A stretch of 64,000 bases of DNA from an uncultured Bdellovibrionales bacterium (GTDB lineage: Bacteria > Bdellovibrionota > FAC87 > UBA2466), in contig CALCZU010000121.1 in assembly GCA_937903155.1 (NCBI GenBank), positions 17,704 through 81,703 of the forward strand, given 5' to 3'. Both the position numbers and the translations under genes were made by a program. The notes under the pieces were generated by a model. That model was not told the origin of the DNA and searched no databases. It saw only the letters and a program-made list of their open reading frames with translations. Below, piece by piece: positions 9,271 to 18,184 of this stretch (the stretch's first letter is position 1; each line of letters starts with the position of its first letter).

Positions 9271-9443
9271 GAGACACCTCCTCTGTCAGTACATCGTTTA
9301 CCCTTATTATATCAAATTCACGCAACGAGTCAAAGCCCCGTCCAATAAGGCTCTCCGAGCTGTATAGAAGTTAGACAGTCGAAAACTTACTCAAAAAAAT
9401 TGCAAGGAGCGGCGGAAGAAATTTACATTTGCGGGAATTTTTT

Positions 9444-10646
9444 TTAGAGCGCTAGGGCTGATCGCAAAGCTTCTGTGAAACTTTTTGTGAAGCCGGCTTG
9501 GGTGTATCTTTCGGACGCGGCGAAGGTTTTTTTTGTACGTCGGATGATTTCTTCTTTTGGAGTTTCAGAAAGGTCTTTGACGAGTTTGCGAAGGGCGGGA
9601 ATGGTTCTGTCAGCGATGAGGTAGCCGAAATCTTCGGTATCGACACCGACTTCGAAATTAATGATGGGGATGACTCCACGGCGCATGCATGTAGTGACGG
9701 AGGTGGCGCATCCTTCGGCGCTGCTGGGGAATAAATAGAAAGCGGCGCGCGAAGTGATTTCGTGGAAGAGCGGGCCATTAACGTCGACGAAACCGTGGAA
9801 TCTGATTTGGGGATTTCGCTTCATCAGAGGTGCGTAGTAATCCCAGAAGTCTTTTTCATCTGCAGGTCCGCAGATATCGAGTGATAGATTGGAGAGACCA
9901 TCGAAAGTCTCCAAAACAAGGTCTAGGCCTTTACAAATAAGTCCTGTGCCGCCTACGTAAATAAAATGCTTAGGAGATTTCTTATCAAATTCATTTTCTT
10001 CAATTTTGAGTCTTGGGCTCGAAGACGGATGAATGGGAAACAGAGGGATGCCGAATTTTTCGTAGGTGCTTTTGCTAAAATCATTTCCGACGTAGAAGAT
10101 GGCGTCTATGCCTTGAAATCTTTCTGCGAAATGATCTCCCGTGACAAGCCTTCGAACGACGCAGTCGACTCCACTGCGTTTTTTAAAGTTTTCGTGTTGG
10201 GCGTTTACCAGTTCATTGCTTCGAATCGGCTCCGGGCCGGCTGCGAAGACAATCCTTTTTCCGAGATTGAATTCATTTAAAAACTTTTGGTGGTAACGGG
10301 CGGAATTTCCGGCCGCGTTGGAGAGGAAGAGATCGTAGCGCTTTGATTTTAACTTTTGAATGTCTTCCCACTCGGCACTTCTATCCACAACGTCTACTTC
10401 GAAACCGGATTGGTCGAGAATTTTCGCCATTTGATAAATTTCGGAATTATTGGTGTGGCGAAAATCTGTGAGAAGTTCCTTCTTTTGAAAGACATCGGCT
10501 TTGTAATACAGAAGCGCACGTTTCGTACGTTGTTTTTGAGACGGAAACACATTCGTTTGCACCGTTGAACGCCACTTTTTAAACAGAGATTGTTTTTTTA
10601 GAAATGTCTTAAACCGGGATGGTAAATTTTGGATTGGAAACAACAT
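9444..10646 (-). CDS. GT-B fold glycosyltransferase (GT4-like)
   Basis: A cytoplasmic enzyme of 400 residues likely to transfer a sugar onto a surface glycan. The C-terminal half shows the GT4 layout: a nucleotide-binding strand (HFIYVGGTGLICKGLDLVLE), a LSLDICGP strand, RFHGFVD, and the FPSSAEGCATSV acidic motif that contacts the donor. The N-terminal domain is less conserved. It is divergent from the PIG-L gene across 83 bases. The substrate is unknown. Confidence 0.75.
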   Translation of the reverse strand: MLFPIQNLPSRFKTFLKKQSLFKKWRSTVQTNVFPSQKQRTKRALLYYKADVFQKKELLTDFRHTNNSEIYQMAKILDQSGFEVDVVDRSAEWEDIQKLKSKRYDLFLSNAAGNSARYHQKFLNEFNLGKRIVFAAGPEPIRSNELVNAQHENFKKRSGVDCVVRRLVTGDHFAERFQGIDAIFYVGNDFSKSTYEKFGIPLFPIHPSSSPRLKIEENEFDKKSPKHFIYVGGTGLICKGLDLVLETFDGLSNLSLDICGPADEKDFWDYYAPLMKRNPQIRFHGFVDVNGPLFHEITSRAAFYLFPSSAEGCATSVTTCMRRGVIPIINFEVGVDTEDFGYLIADRTIPALRKLVKDLSETPKEEIIRRTKKTFAASERYTQAGFTKSFTEALRSALAL

Positions 10647-10729
10647 TTTATTTTGTAATTACAAATAGTTGGGTGTTATCTAGTGCTCGATTGCCCAACT
10701 TCCTCCTACTGTGGTACTTAATTTTACCA

Positions 10730-11413
10730 ATGATTTCAAAGAAAAAAGTACTCATCGTGGAAGCACACAGCGACGATTCCTGCATCAGTATTGGTGGATT
10801 TTTGGAAAAGTTTAGGGATCGTTACGAATATCATTTCGCCCTGCTCGCAAACTCGGACCTCTATCTTCACCACAAAGGTTTTCTTTCTCGAAATGAACGG
10901 ATGCAAGAGTTTGAAGCTTATGTAAACCACTTCAACGGATTTTGGCATCGAGAAGGGGACATCCCTTTCGACTACGATTGTCGGCTCGATACACTCCCTA
11001 AAAAGGACATCGTCGGCGCGATTGAAAAAGTGATTTCTGCGGTGGAACCCGAGATTCTTATTTGTCAGGGACCGTCTTTCCATCATGACCACTCACTCGT
11101 CTACGAATCGACCATCGCGGCCACTCGCCCGACGGCTCGTCATTGCCCCAGCGAAATTTACGTGATGGAGAATCCAACGTATGTCCACTCGCTCGGACCT
11201 CAGACTGATTTCAAGCCCGATCTTTACGTCAATATCTCGGACGAAGAACTGAAACGAAAACTCGATTGCTATCGACGGTTTTTTCCCAGCCAAATCCGTG
11301 AAGATAAAAACTATCTTTCCGAAGAAGGATTACGAAGCTGGGCGCGCTACCGCGGAATTGAAGCCCGTTGTAAATACGCCGAAGCGCTGATGACTTACCT
11401 CCGCGTGGTCTAA
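10730..11413 (+). CDS. PIG-L family N-acetylglucosaminyl deacetylase
   Basis: A zinc-dependent deacetylase of the PIG-L/LmbE family, which removes N-acetyl groups from sugars or sugar conjugates. The 227-residue protein begins with a beta strand and the AHSDD motif (about residues 11-15), the family's Ala-His-x-Asp-Asp metal and catalytic motif. The later HHDHSLVYESTIAATRP segment supplies the remaining zinc His. The ATG at 10730 is preferred over an upstream GTG that would add a hydrophobic, unconserved extension. It opens a run of closely spaced genes ending at 14601, so a role in amino-sugar glycan modification is likely. Confidence 0.82.
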   Translation: MISKKKVLIVEAHSDDSCISIGGFLEKFRDRYEYHFALLANSDLYLHHKGFLSRNERMQEFEAYVNHFNGFWHREGDIPFDYDCRLDTLPKKDIVGAIEKVISAVEPEILICQGPSFHHDHSLVYESTIAATRPTARHCPSEIYVMENPTYVHSLGPQTDFKPDLYVNISDEELKRKLDCYRRFFPSQIREDKNYLSEEGLRSWARYRGIEARCKYAEALMTYLRVV

Positions 11414-11419
11414 AATTTC

Positions 11420-12115
11420 ATGGAAGGCACTCTTACAATTCACCAGCCAGAACACCTTCCCTGGTTAGGATTCTTCCACAAAATGTCGCAAGCCGATCAA
11501 TTTGTCTTTTTAGACACCGTCCAATTCGAAAAGAATAATTGGCAAAATCGAAATAAACTCGTCGACCGAGGAGGCAATCCGTTTTGGATTACTGTTCCGG
11601 TGAATCTTAAAGGACATCTAAGCGGCACCATCAACGACATTCGCATTGAGAATAGCCAACCTTGGGTTCGAAAATACTGGGGACGAGTGCAGGCGTCCTA
11701 CTGCCGACATCCCTATTTTGATTTGTACGCGGCCGATCTCGAAAAACTTTTTAAGACAGGCTTCGAGAAACTAGTCGACCTAAACCTTGCATTGATTGAT
11801 TTTTTTCGAACCGCCTTGAAAATTCAAACGCCTGTTCTACGTGCCTCAGAACTCGGAGTTTCCGGGAAACGTTCTGAACTGCTCTTGGATATTTGTCTCA
11901 AAACGAAAGCATCTAAGTATCTCTCAGGTCCGTCTGGGAAAGACTATCTCGATCAAGCTCTTTTCAAAAATCATCAGATTACACTTTTATTCCATGAGTT
12001 TTCGCATCCGACTTATGAGGCAAAAAACTTCGTCCCTTATTTGTCGACTTTGGACCTCATCATGAACCAAGGAACAAAGAGTTCTGAAATCTTGAGAGGT
12101 GCTGCGATCTCATGA
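11420..12115 (+). CDS. WbqC-like family protein
   Basis: A member of the WbqC family, found in O-antigen and capsule clusters and thought to act in sugar modification; the reaction is poorly defined. The 231 residues open with IHQPEHLPWLGFFHKM, continue with FVFLDTVQFEKNNWQNRNK, and later carry the LSGPSGKDYLD segment, all family hallmarks. It starts six bases after the PIG-L gene and its stop overlaps the next start (ATGA), so it belongs to that operon. Confidence 0.87.
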   Translation: MEGTLTIHQPEHLPWLGFFHKMSQADQFVFLDTVQFEKNNWQNRNKLVDRGGNPFWITVPVNLKGHLSGTINDIRIENSQPWVRKYWGRVQASYCRHPYFDLYAADLEKLFKTGFEKLVDLNLALIDFFRTALKIQTPVLRASELGVSGKRSELLLDICLKTKASKYLSGPSGKDYLDQALFKNHQITLLFHEFSHPTYEAKNFVPYLSTLDLIMNQGTKSSEILRGAAIS

Positions 12116-13101
12116 CTTCACTCGAGCAAATTTTAATCAAAGCCGAAAAAGTTCTTCTCTCATCTCCAAAGGAAAAACTGGTAGGACTTTCGACCACAGC
12201 CAATTCAAATAACCCTCCCCTCTATCTTTCAGCCAATCGAGAAACAGAAAAAACGATTAGCATCAATTTTATTTTTCGAGAGACATCGCAACTAAAACAA
12301 ATTATCGAATTTTTCGACGGCAAGGTCTCTTTCTTTCTAATTGATTGCGAAGTAAAAAATGAAGTGGATAATTTGGAAGAACTCTCCATTCCGCTGATTC
12401 GAAAAAGCCGGTACCATCTTGTAAAACCTAACGACTACGCAGTCGCCGCAATGGATGAGTTTTTAGCGAATAGCTACCGTTCTCTAAAAGGGATCACGGT
12501 AGGGATAGTCGGCGCTGGAAACCTCGGTGGAAAAATTGCATTACTGGCCGCCGAAAGAGGTGCCCAGGTAAAACTTTACGGAAGAGATTTGAAAAAGACA
12601 GCCTCGATAGTCGAGGGTTTAAATCTGCTCTTCAAAGCCAGAACGAAGATAGTCGCAAGCCTCAACTTAGAGGAAGTAGCGATGAACACGCATTGTCTGA
12701 TTGGAGCAACGAGTGGGACACCCGCCATTGACGTTGCAAGCGTTGAACTTTTAGCTAAGAACGCGATGATCATCGATGCTGGCAATAACACGTTTTTTCC
12801 AAATGCCATTCGATTCGCGACGGAAAACGGAATAAAAGCTTATTGCCTTTCGGCGATGGCAGGTTATGAGGCGTCTATCGCAAACTGGATTGCGACGCGG
12901 AATTCGATTTCGCAAATAGGAACTCGAAAAGTTTCAGACGATGTCACACTTGTCTCGCTGGGATTGATAGGAAAACACGGCGACGTCTTGGTGAATAATG
13001 TGTCGAATCCTACTAAAGTTTTTGGTGTCTGTGACGGCAACGGGGATTTACTATCGCCAGAAGAAGCCACCCCTTTTATTGAAAGGTACAACTCATTATG
13101 A
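12112..13101 (+). CDS. NAD(P)-binding Rossmann protein of unknown reaction
   Basis: The 329-residue protein has a distinct N-terminal domain (about 1-125), then a Rossmann domain with GIVGAGNLGG (near 130-139). VKLYGRD (about 152-158) suggests an NADP-type second-strand end, and a region around IGATSGTPAIDV and MIIDAGNN follows. The layout recalls shikimate-dehydrogenase or glutamyl-tRNA-reductase-like enzymes, but no exact family is recognised. It overlaps wbqC and the SDR gene by four bases on each side, so it is embedded in the glycan operon and probably acts on a nucleotide sugar or its precursor. This last point is inference. Confidence 0.6.
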   Translation: MTSLEQILIKAEKVLLSSPKEKLVGLSTTANSNNPPLYLSANRETEKTISINFIFRETSQLKQIIEFFDGKVSFFLIDCEVKNEVDNLEELSIPLIRKSRYHLVKPNDYAVAAMDEFLANSYRSLKGITVGIVGAGNLGGKIALLAAERGAQVKLYGRDLKKTASIVEGLNLLFKARTKIVASLNLEEVAMNTHCLIGATSGTPAIDVASVELLAKNAMIIDAGNNTFFPNAIRFATENGIKAYCLSAMAGYEASIANWIATRNSISQIGTRKVSDDVTLVSLGLIGKHGDVLVNNVSNPTKVFGVCDGNGDLLSPEEATPFIERYNSL

Positions 13102-14012
13102 TTAAGAATTCGAAAATACTCATCACGGGCGGAACAGGTTCCTTGGGATTTGAACTGACTCGCATTTTAAGCGAGCACAATAAAATTATTGTGTATTCGC
13201 GAAACGAAGAGCGCCAATACGAAATGAAACAACAGTTTAAGAACGTTCCTTTAATTTTTCGAATTGGGGATGTCAGAGATACCGATACTCTGGAGTATTC
13301 GTTACGAGGTTGTGATTACGTCATCCACGCCGCCGCGATGAAAGACGTCATCATGTGCGAAGAGCAACCGACGCAGACCGTTTATAATAATATCGATGGC
13401 TCACGATCAGTGATTACCGCCGCCTACAAAGCCAAAGTAAAAAAAGCGGTAGCCGTCAGCACCGATAAGGCGGCGGCGCCTTCTAATGTCTATGGAGCTT
13501 CAAAATACATTATGGAAAAAATGTTCGCCGAAGCGAATCATTTTTCGGAAACACTTTTTTGCAGCGTCCGATTCGGCAATATGATCGACTCCAGAGGCTC
13601 ACTCGTCAGTATTTGGAAACAAAATCCCAATCGAGAAATCAAGATCACCCACCCTGAAATTTCACGTTTCTTCTTCACCGTAAACGATGGTGCAAACACC
13701 GTTATTCAAGCGCTCGAAATGGCAAAAGGCGGAGAAATCTTTATAAAAAAAATGAAGATGGCAAAAATCAAAGACGTCCTCACTTTAATTACCGGAAAAA
13801 AAGAATTCGAAGTCATGGGTCTTTTCCCAGGAGAAAAAGTGCATGAAGATCTTTTAAGTCAAAATGAAGTCCATCACACATTCGAACAAGACGACTACTA
13901 TGTGATCCGCCCCATGGAACACAACCCGAATCCCCCAAAAATCTTCTCGACCGAAAACGCAGTCCCGTTCAGCCCTGAAGAATTGAAAGAGTTGGTCTTC
14001 AATGCGCGGTGA
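13098..14012 (+). CDS. Extended SDR, UDP-N-acetylglucosamine 4,6-dehydratase-like
   Basis: A short-chain dehydrogenase of the extended family. It has TGGTGSLG near residue 10, the VYSR cofactor-specificity turn, GDVRDTDTL, AAAMKDV, and the STDKAAAPSNVYGASK block that supplies the Asp-Lys and Tyr/Lys catalytic residues. These features match inverting PseB/CapE-type UDP-GlcNAc 4,6-dehydratases. The 304-residue length fits, and the later FPGEKVHEDLLSQNE motif is shared with that group. It is coupled by ATGA to the Rossmann gene upstream. The product would be a 6-deoxy-4-keto amino sugar for a surface glycan. Confidence 0.82.
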   Translation: MIKNSKILITGGTGSLGFELTRILSEHNKIIVYSRNEERQYEMKQQFKNVPLIFRIGDVRDTDTLEYSLRGCDYVIHAAAMKDVIMCEEQPTQTVYNNIDGSRSVITAAYKAKVKKAVAVSTDKAAAPSNVYGASKYIMEKMFAEANHFSETLFCSVRFGNMIDSRGSLVSIWKQNPNREIKITHPEISRFFFTVNDGANTVIQALEMAKGGEIFIKKMKMAKIKDVLTLITGKKEFEVMGLFPGEKVHEDLLSQNEVHHTFEQDDYYVIRPMEHNPNPPKIFSTENAVPFSPEELKELVFNAR

Positions 14013-14016
14013 GGCA

Positions 14017-14601
14017 ATGAAAAAAATCTGCAAAGAATTGCAGAACAGAAACTTTCCCTTAAACGAATCCCACGCCCTCGAATTTTTCGCCCGCGAAGGC
14101 GACTGGCAAACCCAGGTCTATTCTGACAAAGTCCGGAGCCTCGAAGCCTGGGAAATCGATCCCAAATTCGAAGCAGGCCTCAAAGCCAATCTCCCCAAAG
14201 CAAAAATCCGCATCACCGACTCTTTTCAAGCCGCAAAAGAAAAAGAAAACCTAAACCATTTCGACTTCATCGTACTCGACAACCCACAGGGCCTTTACGG
14301 AAACAATTCCGAATACTGCGAACACTTCGAAGCCCTATCAACAGCACTTCCGATGCTAAAAAAAGACGGCGTCCTCATCTTCAACATCAACTGGGCCCCA
14401 TTTGATTCCGAAAAGCACCCCGAGTGGATGAAACGTCGCTCAAATTTCTACGAGTCAGAAAATGCAAGCCATTTCACAATCGATTTTCTCTTAAGCTTCT
14501 ACAAAAACTATTTCGAAAAGAGAAACCGCAAAGTCGCATTCTCCTTCGCGACCCCAAGAAATAACGAATACTTATCGTACTTAGTCTTCAGACTTCACTA
14601 A
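14017..14601 (+). CDS. SAM-dependent methyltransferase-like protein, last gene of glycan operon
   Basis: The 194-residue protein has a Rossmann-like methyltransferase core: ALEFFAREGDW (motif I region), LEAWEIDPKF (acidic ribose-binding end of strand 2), DFIVLDNPQG (motif IV) and KKDGVLIFNIN (strand 5). The glycine-rich loop is atypical, so activity is not certain. An in-frame ATG at 14002 overlaps the SDR gene. The ATG at 14017, with GTGAGG just upstream, is preferred. Its position at the end of the operon suggests modification of the same glycan. Confidence 0.6.
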   Translation: MKKICKELQNRNFPLNESHALEFFAREGDWQTQVYSDKVRSLEAWEIDPKFEAGLKANLPKAKIRITDSFQAAKEKENLNHFDFIVLDNPQGLYGNNSEYCEHFEALSTALPMLKKDGVLIFNINWAPFDSEKHPEWMKRRSNFYESENASHFTIDFLLSFYKNYFEKRNRKVAFSFATPRNNEYLSYLVFRLH

Positions 14602-14612
14602 AACTCAAATTA

Positions 14613-14957
14613 TTATTTACAAACAAGATTCGAAATCGTGACGCCGGACTTAGTAGCACACATCCCATTGTGCTCAGGCACTTTATAGTTTACTGCCACA
14701 TCAAACGAACAGTCCCGCAAAGTCTCAATCGTATAAGTAGCTTGCTTATAATTATAACTAATATTCCGAACCCCTTTTTGGTAAGGAGGCAAACTCGGAT
14801 CCCCCGACTCCAAAATCACCTTCCTCACATCATCGGATCCCAAAACAAAAGGAATCTCGCCCCCCTGCACCGAAAAAACATTCGGCGGCGGCGCACAAGC
14901 AAACCCCGCTTTAAAACTAAAAACCACCAAAGCCAAAACTAAAAAATTAATTTTCAT
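14613..14957 (-). CDS. Small exported protein of unknown function
   Basis: Not recognised. The 114 residues begin with a signal peptide (about 1-20, ending near FACA). The mature part is likely beta-rich with a few Cys residues (DCSF, GMCA, LVCK) that could form disulfides. The start at 14957 is chosen over an upstream in-frame codon because AAGGGGG lies before it. It converges with the glycan operon with an 11-base gap. Confidence 0.6.
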   Translation of the reverse strand: MKINFLVLALVVFSFKAGFACAPPPNVFSVQGGEIPFVLGSDDVRKVILESGDPSLPPYQKGVRNISYNYKQATYTIETLRDCSFDVAVNYKVPEHNGMCATKSGVTISNLVCK

Positions 14958-15045
14958 AAAAACCCCCTTACCCAACTACTACCAAAAACCAAACAACCTA
15001 GCAACACCCCCAAATGAGAGACATGAAGAAGGACTACAGAATCGA

Positions 15046-15205
15046 GGGGACAGTTGCGGGGCTGGGCGGTGGAAAGCCCAAGTTGTTTCGCAGGCTCCGT
15101 CTACGCCCTTCGGGCTACGCCGGACAAGCCTCTAATGTGCCGCTCGCCCGGCGTAGCCCGAAGGGCGTAGACGGGAGAAGGGTACTTGGGTTCTTCATTG
15201 TCCCC
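15046..15205. repeat. Nested palindromic element, MITE/REP-like
   Basis: A 160-bp stretch with nested inverted repeats: GGGGACA (15046-15052) with TGTCCCC (15199-15205), CCCAAG (15078-15083) with CTTGGG (15185-15190), and a perfect 27-bp inverted repeat (15097-15123 with 15148-15174) around a 24-base loop. The inner arms resemble a motif (TCCGGCG-AGC...GACGG) seen again near 62996-63024 and 63089-63117. It lies in the gap between two minus-strand genes and carries no convincing coding sequence. Confidence 0.75.
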
Positions 15206-15251
15206 AGTCCCACAAGTTTTTCCGTGCTCTAGCTATCATCCCGTAAAATGA

Positions 15252-15284
15252 AAAACCCCGATCTCTTTCGAGAGTCGGGGTTTA
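15252..15284 (-). terminator. Terminator after the large exported protein gene
   Basis: A stem formed by AAACCCCGA and TCGGGGTTT, with an inner bulged TCTC/GAGAG pair and a short loop, is followed on the minus strand by TTTTTCATTTT. It lies about 180 bases beyond the stop of the minus-strand gene ending at 15468. The plus strand also has a T-rich end, so it may work in both directions. Confidence 0.7.
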
Positions 15285-15316
15285 ATCTTTTGTTCGTTTC
15301 GAGCTTTGCAATCTCA

Positions 15317-15436
15317 AAGTTCTTAAGGGAGCCGGGTCACTACTTAAACATCCACTTCAGCTTCCACTCAACTTCAGTAGGACCGACTCAACTTCTACTT
15401 CAACTTCAGCTTTTGGTCCCTTAAGACTTCGAACTT
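15317..15436. repeat. Inverted repeat with hexamer-like pyrimidine repeats in 3' region
   Basis: CTTAAGGGA (15322-15330) pairs with TCCCTTAAG (15417-15425), and flanking AAGTTC and GAACTT extend it outward with a small bulge. The loop holds irregular repeats of ACTTCA, ACTTCT and similar blocks (GAAGT on the minus strand). Similar GAAGT-rich runs occur around the start of the gene at 15468-17345. There is no coding signal. It could be a degenerate palindromic element or an mRNA 3' structure. Confidence 0.45.
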
Positions 15437-15467
15437 GCTTAGCCGGAAGGCCGAAGCAATCTTTTTA

Positions 15468-17345
15468 TTACTTAGCAGTCGCTGCAGTTTGACCGGCTAG
15501 AGGACCTCTTCCCAATTGGGTTCCAGTTCCTTTGCCCATCAATCCACCCATCACTCCTCGACCGACTGGAGTTCTAGCTCCACTCAAGCGATTGATGTTA
15601 GGTGTGCCGGTTTGTTGCGGCGCCATAGCCATTGCAGTAGCATTGTTCTCATCTTTTTGAGCTCTTGCAGCGTCTTCGTTGATATCGCCAAGTTGCTTGT
15701 CGATTTCTTTCACGACACTCGCTAAAGCGTCTTTACGTTTTGCCATTGCTTGAACTTCTGGGTCAGCTTGTTCAAGAGCTAACTGAACTTGCGAGTTGTA
15801 GTTATTCAAAGTTGTTTCAGCTGCTGTGAGTTCTGATTGCAACCCTTGCAACGTCGGAGTCATGTCTCCGCGAAGTTCAGGAGCGAGCAGAGAAGCCGAT
15901 TGTTTCGCATTTTCAAGTGCGGACTTCTTACTAGCAACCGCAGCTTTGTAAGCTTCTTGAGCTTGTCTGACTGCAGGAGAGAGCATGGATTCAGGTTTTT
16001 TCAAACGTTCCATGTCTTCTTCAAGTGCTGCGATTTTATCCGTTGCACTTCCGCGTTCAGCAACAAGGGCTCTCTTCATCTTGTTCAAGCCTGTTTTGAT
16101 TCCGGCGAAAACTTCAGGACGATTGTTCATTCCGACCATTGCGTCGTATGAAGGTCTGCCTAAAGCTTCTCCCAGAGTCTTTTGAGCTGAAGCTAATTCA
16201 GCTTGGCCAGTTTTCTGAGGAAGATTCAACTTAATCGGTCCAGCGACAACCGCCGATGCAGGCGATGGTACGAAAGGAATCGGATTAGATTGAGGCTGAG
16301 TGTTTTGTGGCAACTCAGGGTTGAAATCATTTGCTGCACGGTCTTCATCACGTTCACGTCGGCTATCAGACAACGGTTGTTGTTGCTGAGCAGCTTGTCC
16401 GTTATCGTTGTTCCGATCTTCTTTCGGAGCCAATTGTGCAATCAAAGGAGCTAACAATTCATCCACACTCTTTTCGCGTTTAGGCGTTTGAGGAGGTGTT
16501 TGACCTTGAGCTTGCAGTGCTGCAATTTCAGCCAACTTTCCTTCGAACTCTTGCTGTTTTTTATCCGCATCCGCTTTCGCTTCAGCACGTAATTTAGCTT
16601 CTAATTCTTCAATCTGCTTGATGTTAGAATCAGTGCTCTTAGTTTGAAGAGCTTTTTTGAGTTCTTTGTTTTGGTCGCAGATAGGTTGCAATACTTTCTT
16701 AAGAATATCGTCGATCTGCTCTCCCACCACAGGACCAGGCGTTACAACAGGAGGCGTTGGAGGAACTTCAGTACCCGGAGGAGTTACTTTTTTCTCGCTG
16801 GTGAGTTCAAAAGTTAACTTTGCGTAGTCATTCGATAAGAGCTTCGTTAAAAGATTCTTCTTGGTGTGCTCTTTCATCGCTGTAGCGCCAATCTCAAGGA
16901 GGAGGTCTCTGCGATCCACACCACCGAAATGAGATTCGCCGACTTTTTTCAAGTCGCTCATCAAGTTGTTCGTAAAGACTTCGAGTTCGTGAATTCGGCT
17001 TTCATCCGTTTGTTCAGGATCTTCTTTAAGGTCTTTTGCTTTTTTCGCAGCAACTTCTTTCAGCGCTTCAATCCACTGAAAAGGTTCTTTTGCAAACTTC
17101 GTAACGAATTTTTCGTACTCAGGCTTTTCGATCATCGCGATCGCATCTGCTTTAGCCTTTGAATCCGTTAAGTGCGTGAGAGCACTGTTATCGGAAGTCC
17201 GCCAGAGTTTAAAATCTTTTTCTTCGACCACAGCGGCCGCCATCATATTGCTCGAGGCAAATGCCAGAATCATCAAGGTAATGACACTGTATGACTTCAT
17301 CCGATTCATCTTCACGTTCCGTTTCACTTCTACTTTCGCTTTCAT
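15468..17345 (-). CDS. Large exported low-complexity/coiled-coil protein, unknown function
   Basis: Not recognised. The 625-residue protein has a long, basic n-region followed by a hydrophobic segment (about 16-36, SVITLMILAFASSNMMAAA), hence a signal peptide. The mature part has a helical region, a Pro/Thr/Val linker (PPGTEVPPTPP), a coiled coil rich in Lys/Glu/Ala/Gln, a Gln/Arg/Asp-rich disordered section, a second long coiled coil and a Gly/Arg-rich end. The ATG at 17345 has GGAG nine bases upstream. A longer in-frame reading to 17471 lacks a signal. It is likely a periplasmic structural protein. Confidence 0.65.
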   Translation of the reverse strand: MKAKVEVKRNVKMNRMKSYSVITLMILAFASSNMMAAAVVEEKDFKLWRTSDNSALTHLTDSKAKADAIAMIEKPEYEKFVTKFAKEPFQWIEALKEVAAKKAKDLKEDPEQTDESRIHELEVFTNNLMSDLKKVGESHFGGVDRRDLLLEIGATAMKEHTKKNLLTKLLSNDYAKLTFELTSEKKVTPPGTEVPPTPPVVTPGPVVGEQIDDILKKVLQPICDQNKELKKALQTKSTDSNIKQIEELEAKLRAEAKADADKKQQEFEGKLAEIAALQAQGQTPPQTPKREKSVDELLAPLIAQLAPKEDRNNDNGQAAQQQQPLSDSRRERDEDRAANDFNPELPQNTQPQSNPIPFVPSPASAVVAGPIKLNLPQKTGQAELASAQKTLGEALGRPSYDAMVGMNNRPEVFAGIKTGLNKMKRALVAERGSATDKIAALEEDMERLKKPESMLSPAVRQAQEAYKAAVASKKSALENAKQSASLLAPELRGDMTPTLQGLQSELTAAETTLNNYNSQVQLALEQADPEVQAMAKRKDALASVVKEIDKQLGDINEDAARAQKDENNATAMAMAPQQTGTPNINRLSGARTPVGRGVMGGLMGKGTGTQLGRGPLAGQTAATAK

Positions 17346-17734
17346 CTTCAGCTTCTCCTTCAACAAAATTCTACTTTCAACTTTTAGTATGAACGACTCC
17401 ACACACGGGATTCGTTCAGATAGCTTATTGAGCAAGTGACGTGCCACCGAACCGCTAGAGGATGGTGACAATGCGAATACATCACGATCTCTTTCATTTA
17501 AGATTTTTTAAGAAATAAATTCTTTATTTTCTAAAACTGTCGCGAATCCTGACACCCCTAAAACGAGTTTTCCTAAAACCTCATTGATCTTCGGCACATC
17601 CCGGTGATGAAAAAACACACACCCTTCGCCCACACAAAGAGGCCACGAAATGTCACTTTCCCCTCTCAAACAGCCTTAAGCCCCACGAGATTGTAGATTG
17701 ATTCCTGGAGTTCTATCGACTAAGTTCGAGCGCG

Positions 17735-18184
17735 ATGGATTCGAAGCAAACACTTTATATCACTCGGTTAGTTGAATTTTCAGCAGCCCACAGACTCTAC
17801 CTGGAAGGTCTGTCTGAGACCGAGAACTTTGATTTGTTCGGCCCCTGCTCCAATCCTTATGGGCACGGCCATAACTACGAACTTGAGGTCACTATCAAAG
17901 GGGAAATCGATCCGAAAACTCAGATGGTCGTGCACTTCAGTTCTTTGAAACGCATTCTGCAAGAATTGGTAGTCACCCGTCTTGACCATAGACATCTCAA
18001 TCACGATGTCGAGATTTTTAAAGACGTTCTCCCGACCTCTGAAAACATCGTCCGTATTTTGTGGAATGAAATTGAAAAAAGTACGGAGAGCTTCAGTTGG
18101 AAGCTCCATAAACTAAAACTTTACTCGACGAAACGAAACTCCGTCGAATACTACGGGAATACAGGAGAGAGCGATGGCCATTGA
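17735..18184 (+). CDS. 6-pyruvoyl-tetrahydropterin synthase / 6-carboxytetrahydropterin synthase (QueD-like)
   Basis: A pterin enzyme acting on 7,8-dihydroneopterin triphosphate, the product of FolE, which is the next gene. The 149 residues show zinc ligands His19 (FSAAHR), His44 and His46 (YGHGHNY), and the catalytic Cys38 in FGPCSNPYGHGH. The CSNPYGHGHNY form is closer to true PTPS than to many bacterial QueD proteins, so either the queuosine precursor or a tetrahydrobiopterin-type product is possible. It overlaps folE by 11 bases and is probably coupled to it. Confidence 0.83.
   Translation: MDSKQTLYITRLVEFSAAHRLYLEGLSETENFDLFGPCSNPYGHGHNYELEVTIKGEIDPKTQMVVHFSSLKRILQELVVTRLDHRHLNHDVEIFKDVLPTSENIVRILWNEIEKSTESFSWKLHKLKLYSTKRNSVEYYGNTGESDGH

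Noticed and set aside
15014..15232. Short plus-strand open frame in the palindromic element
   Set aside because: It lies almost entirely in the inverted repeats and has no protein-like features.
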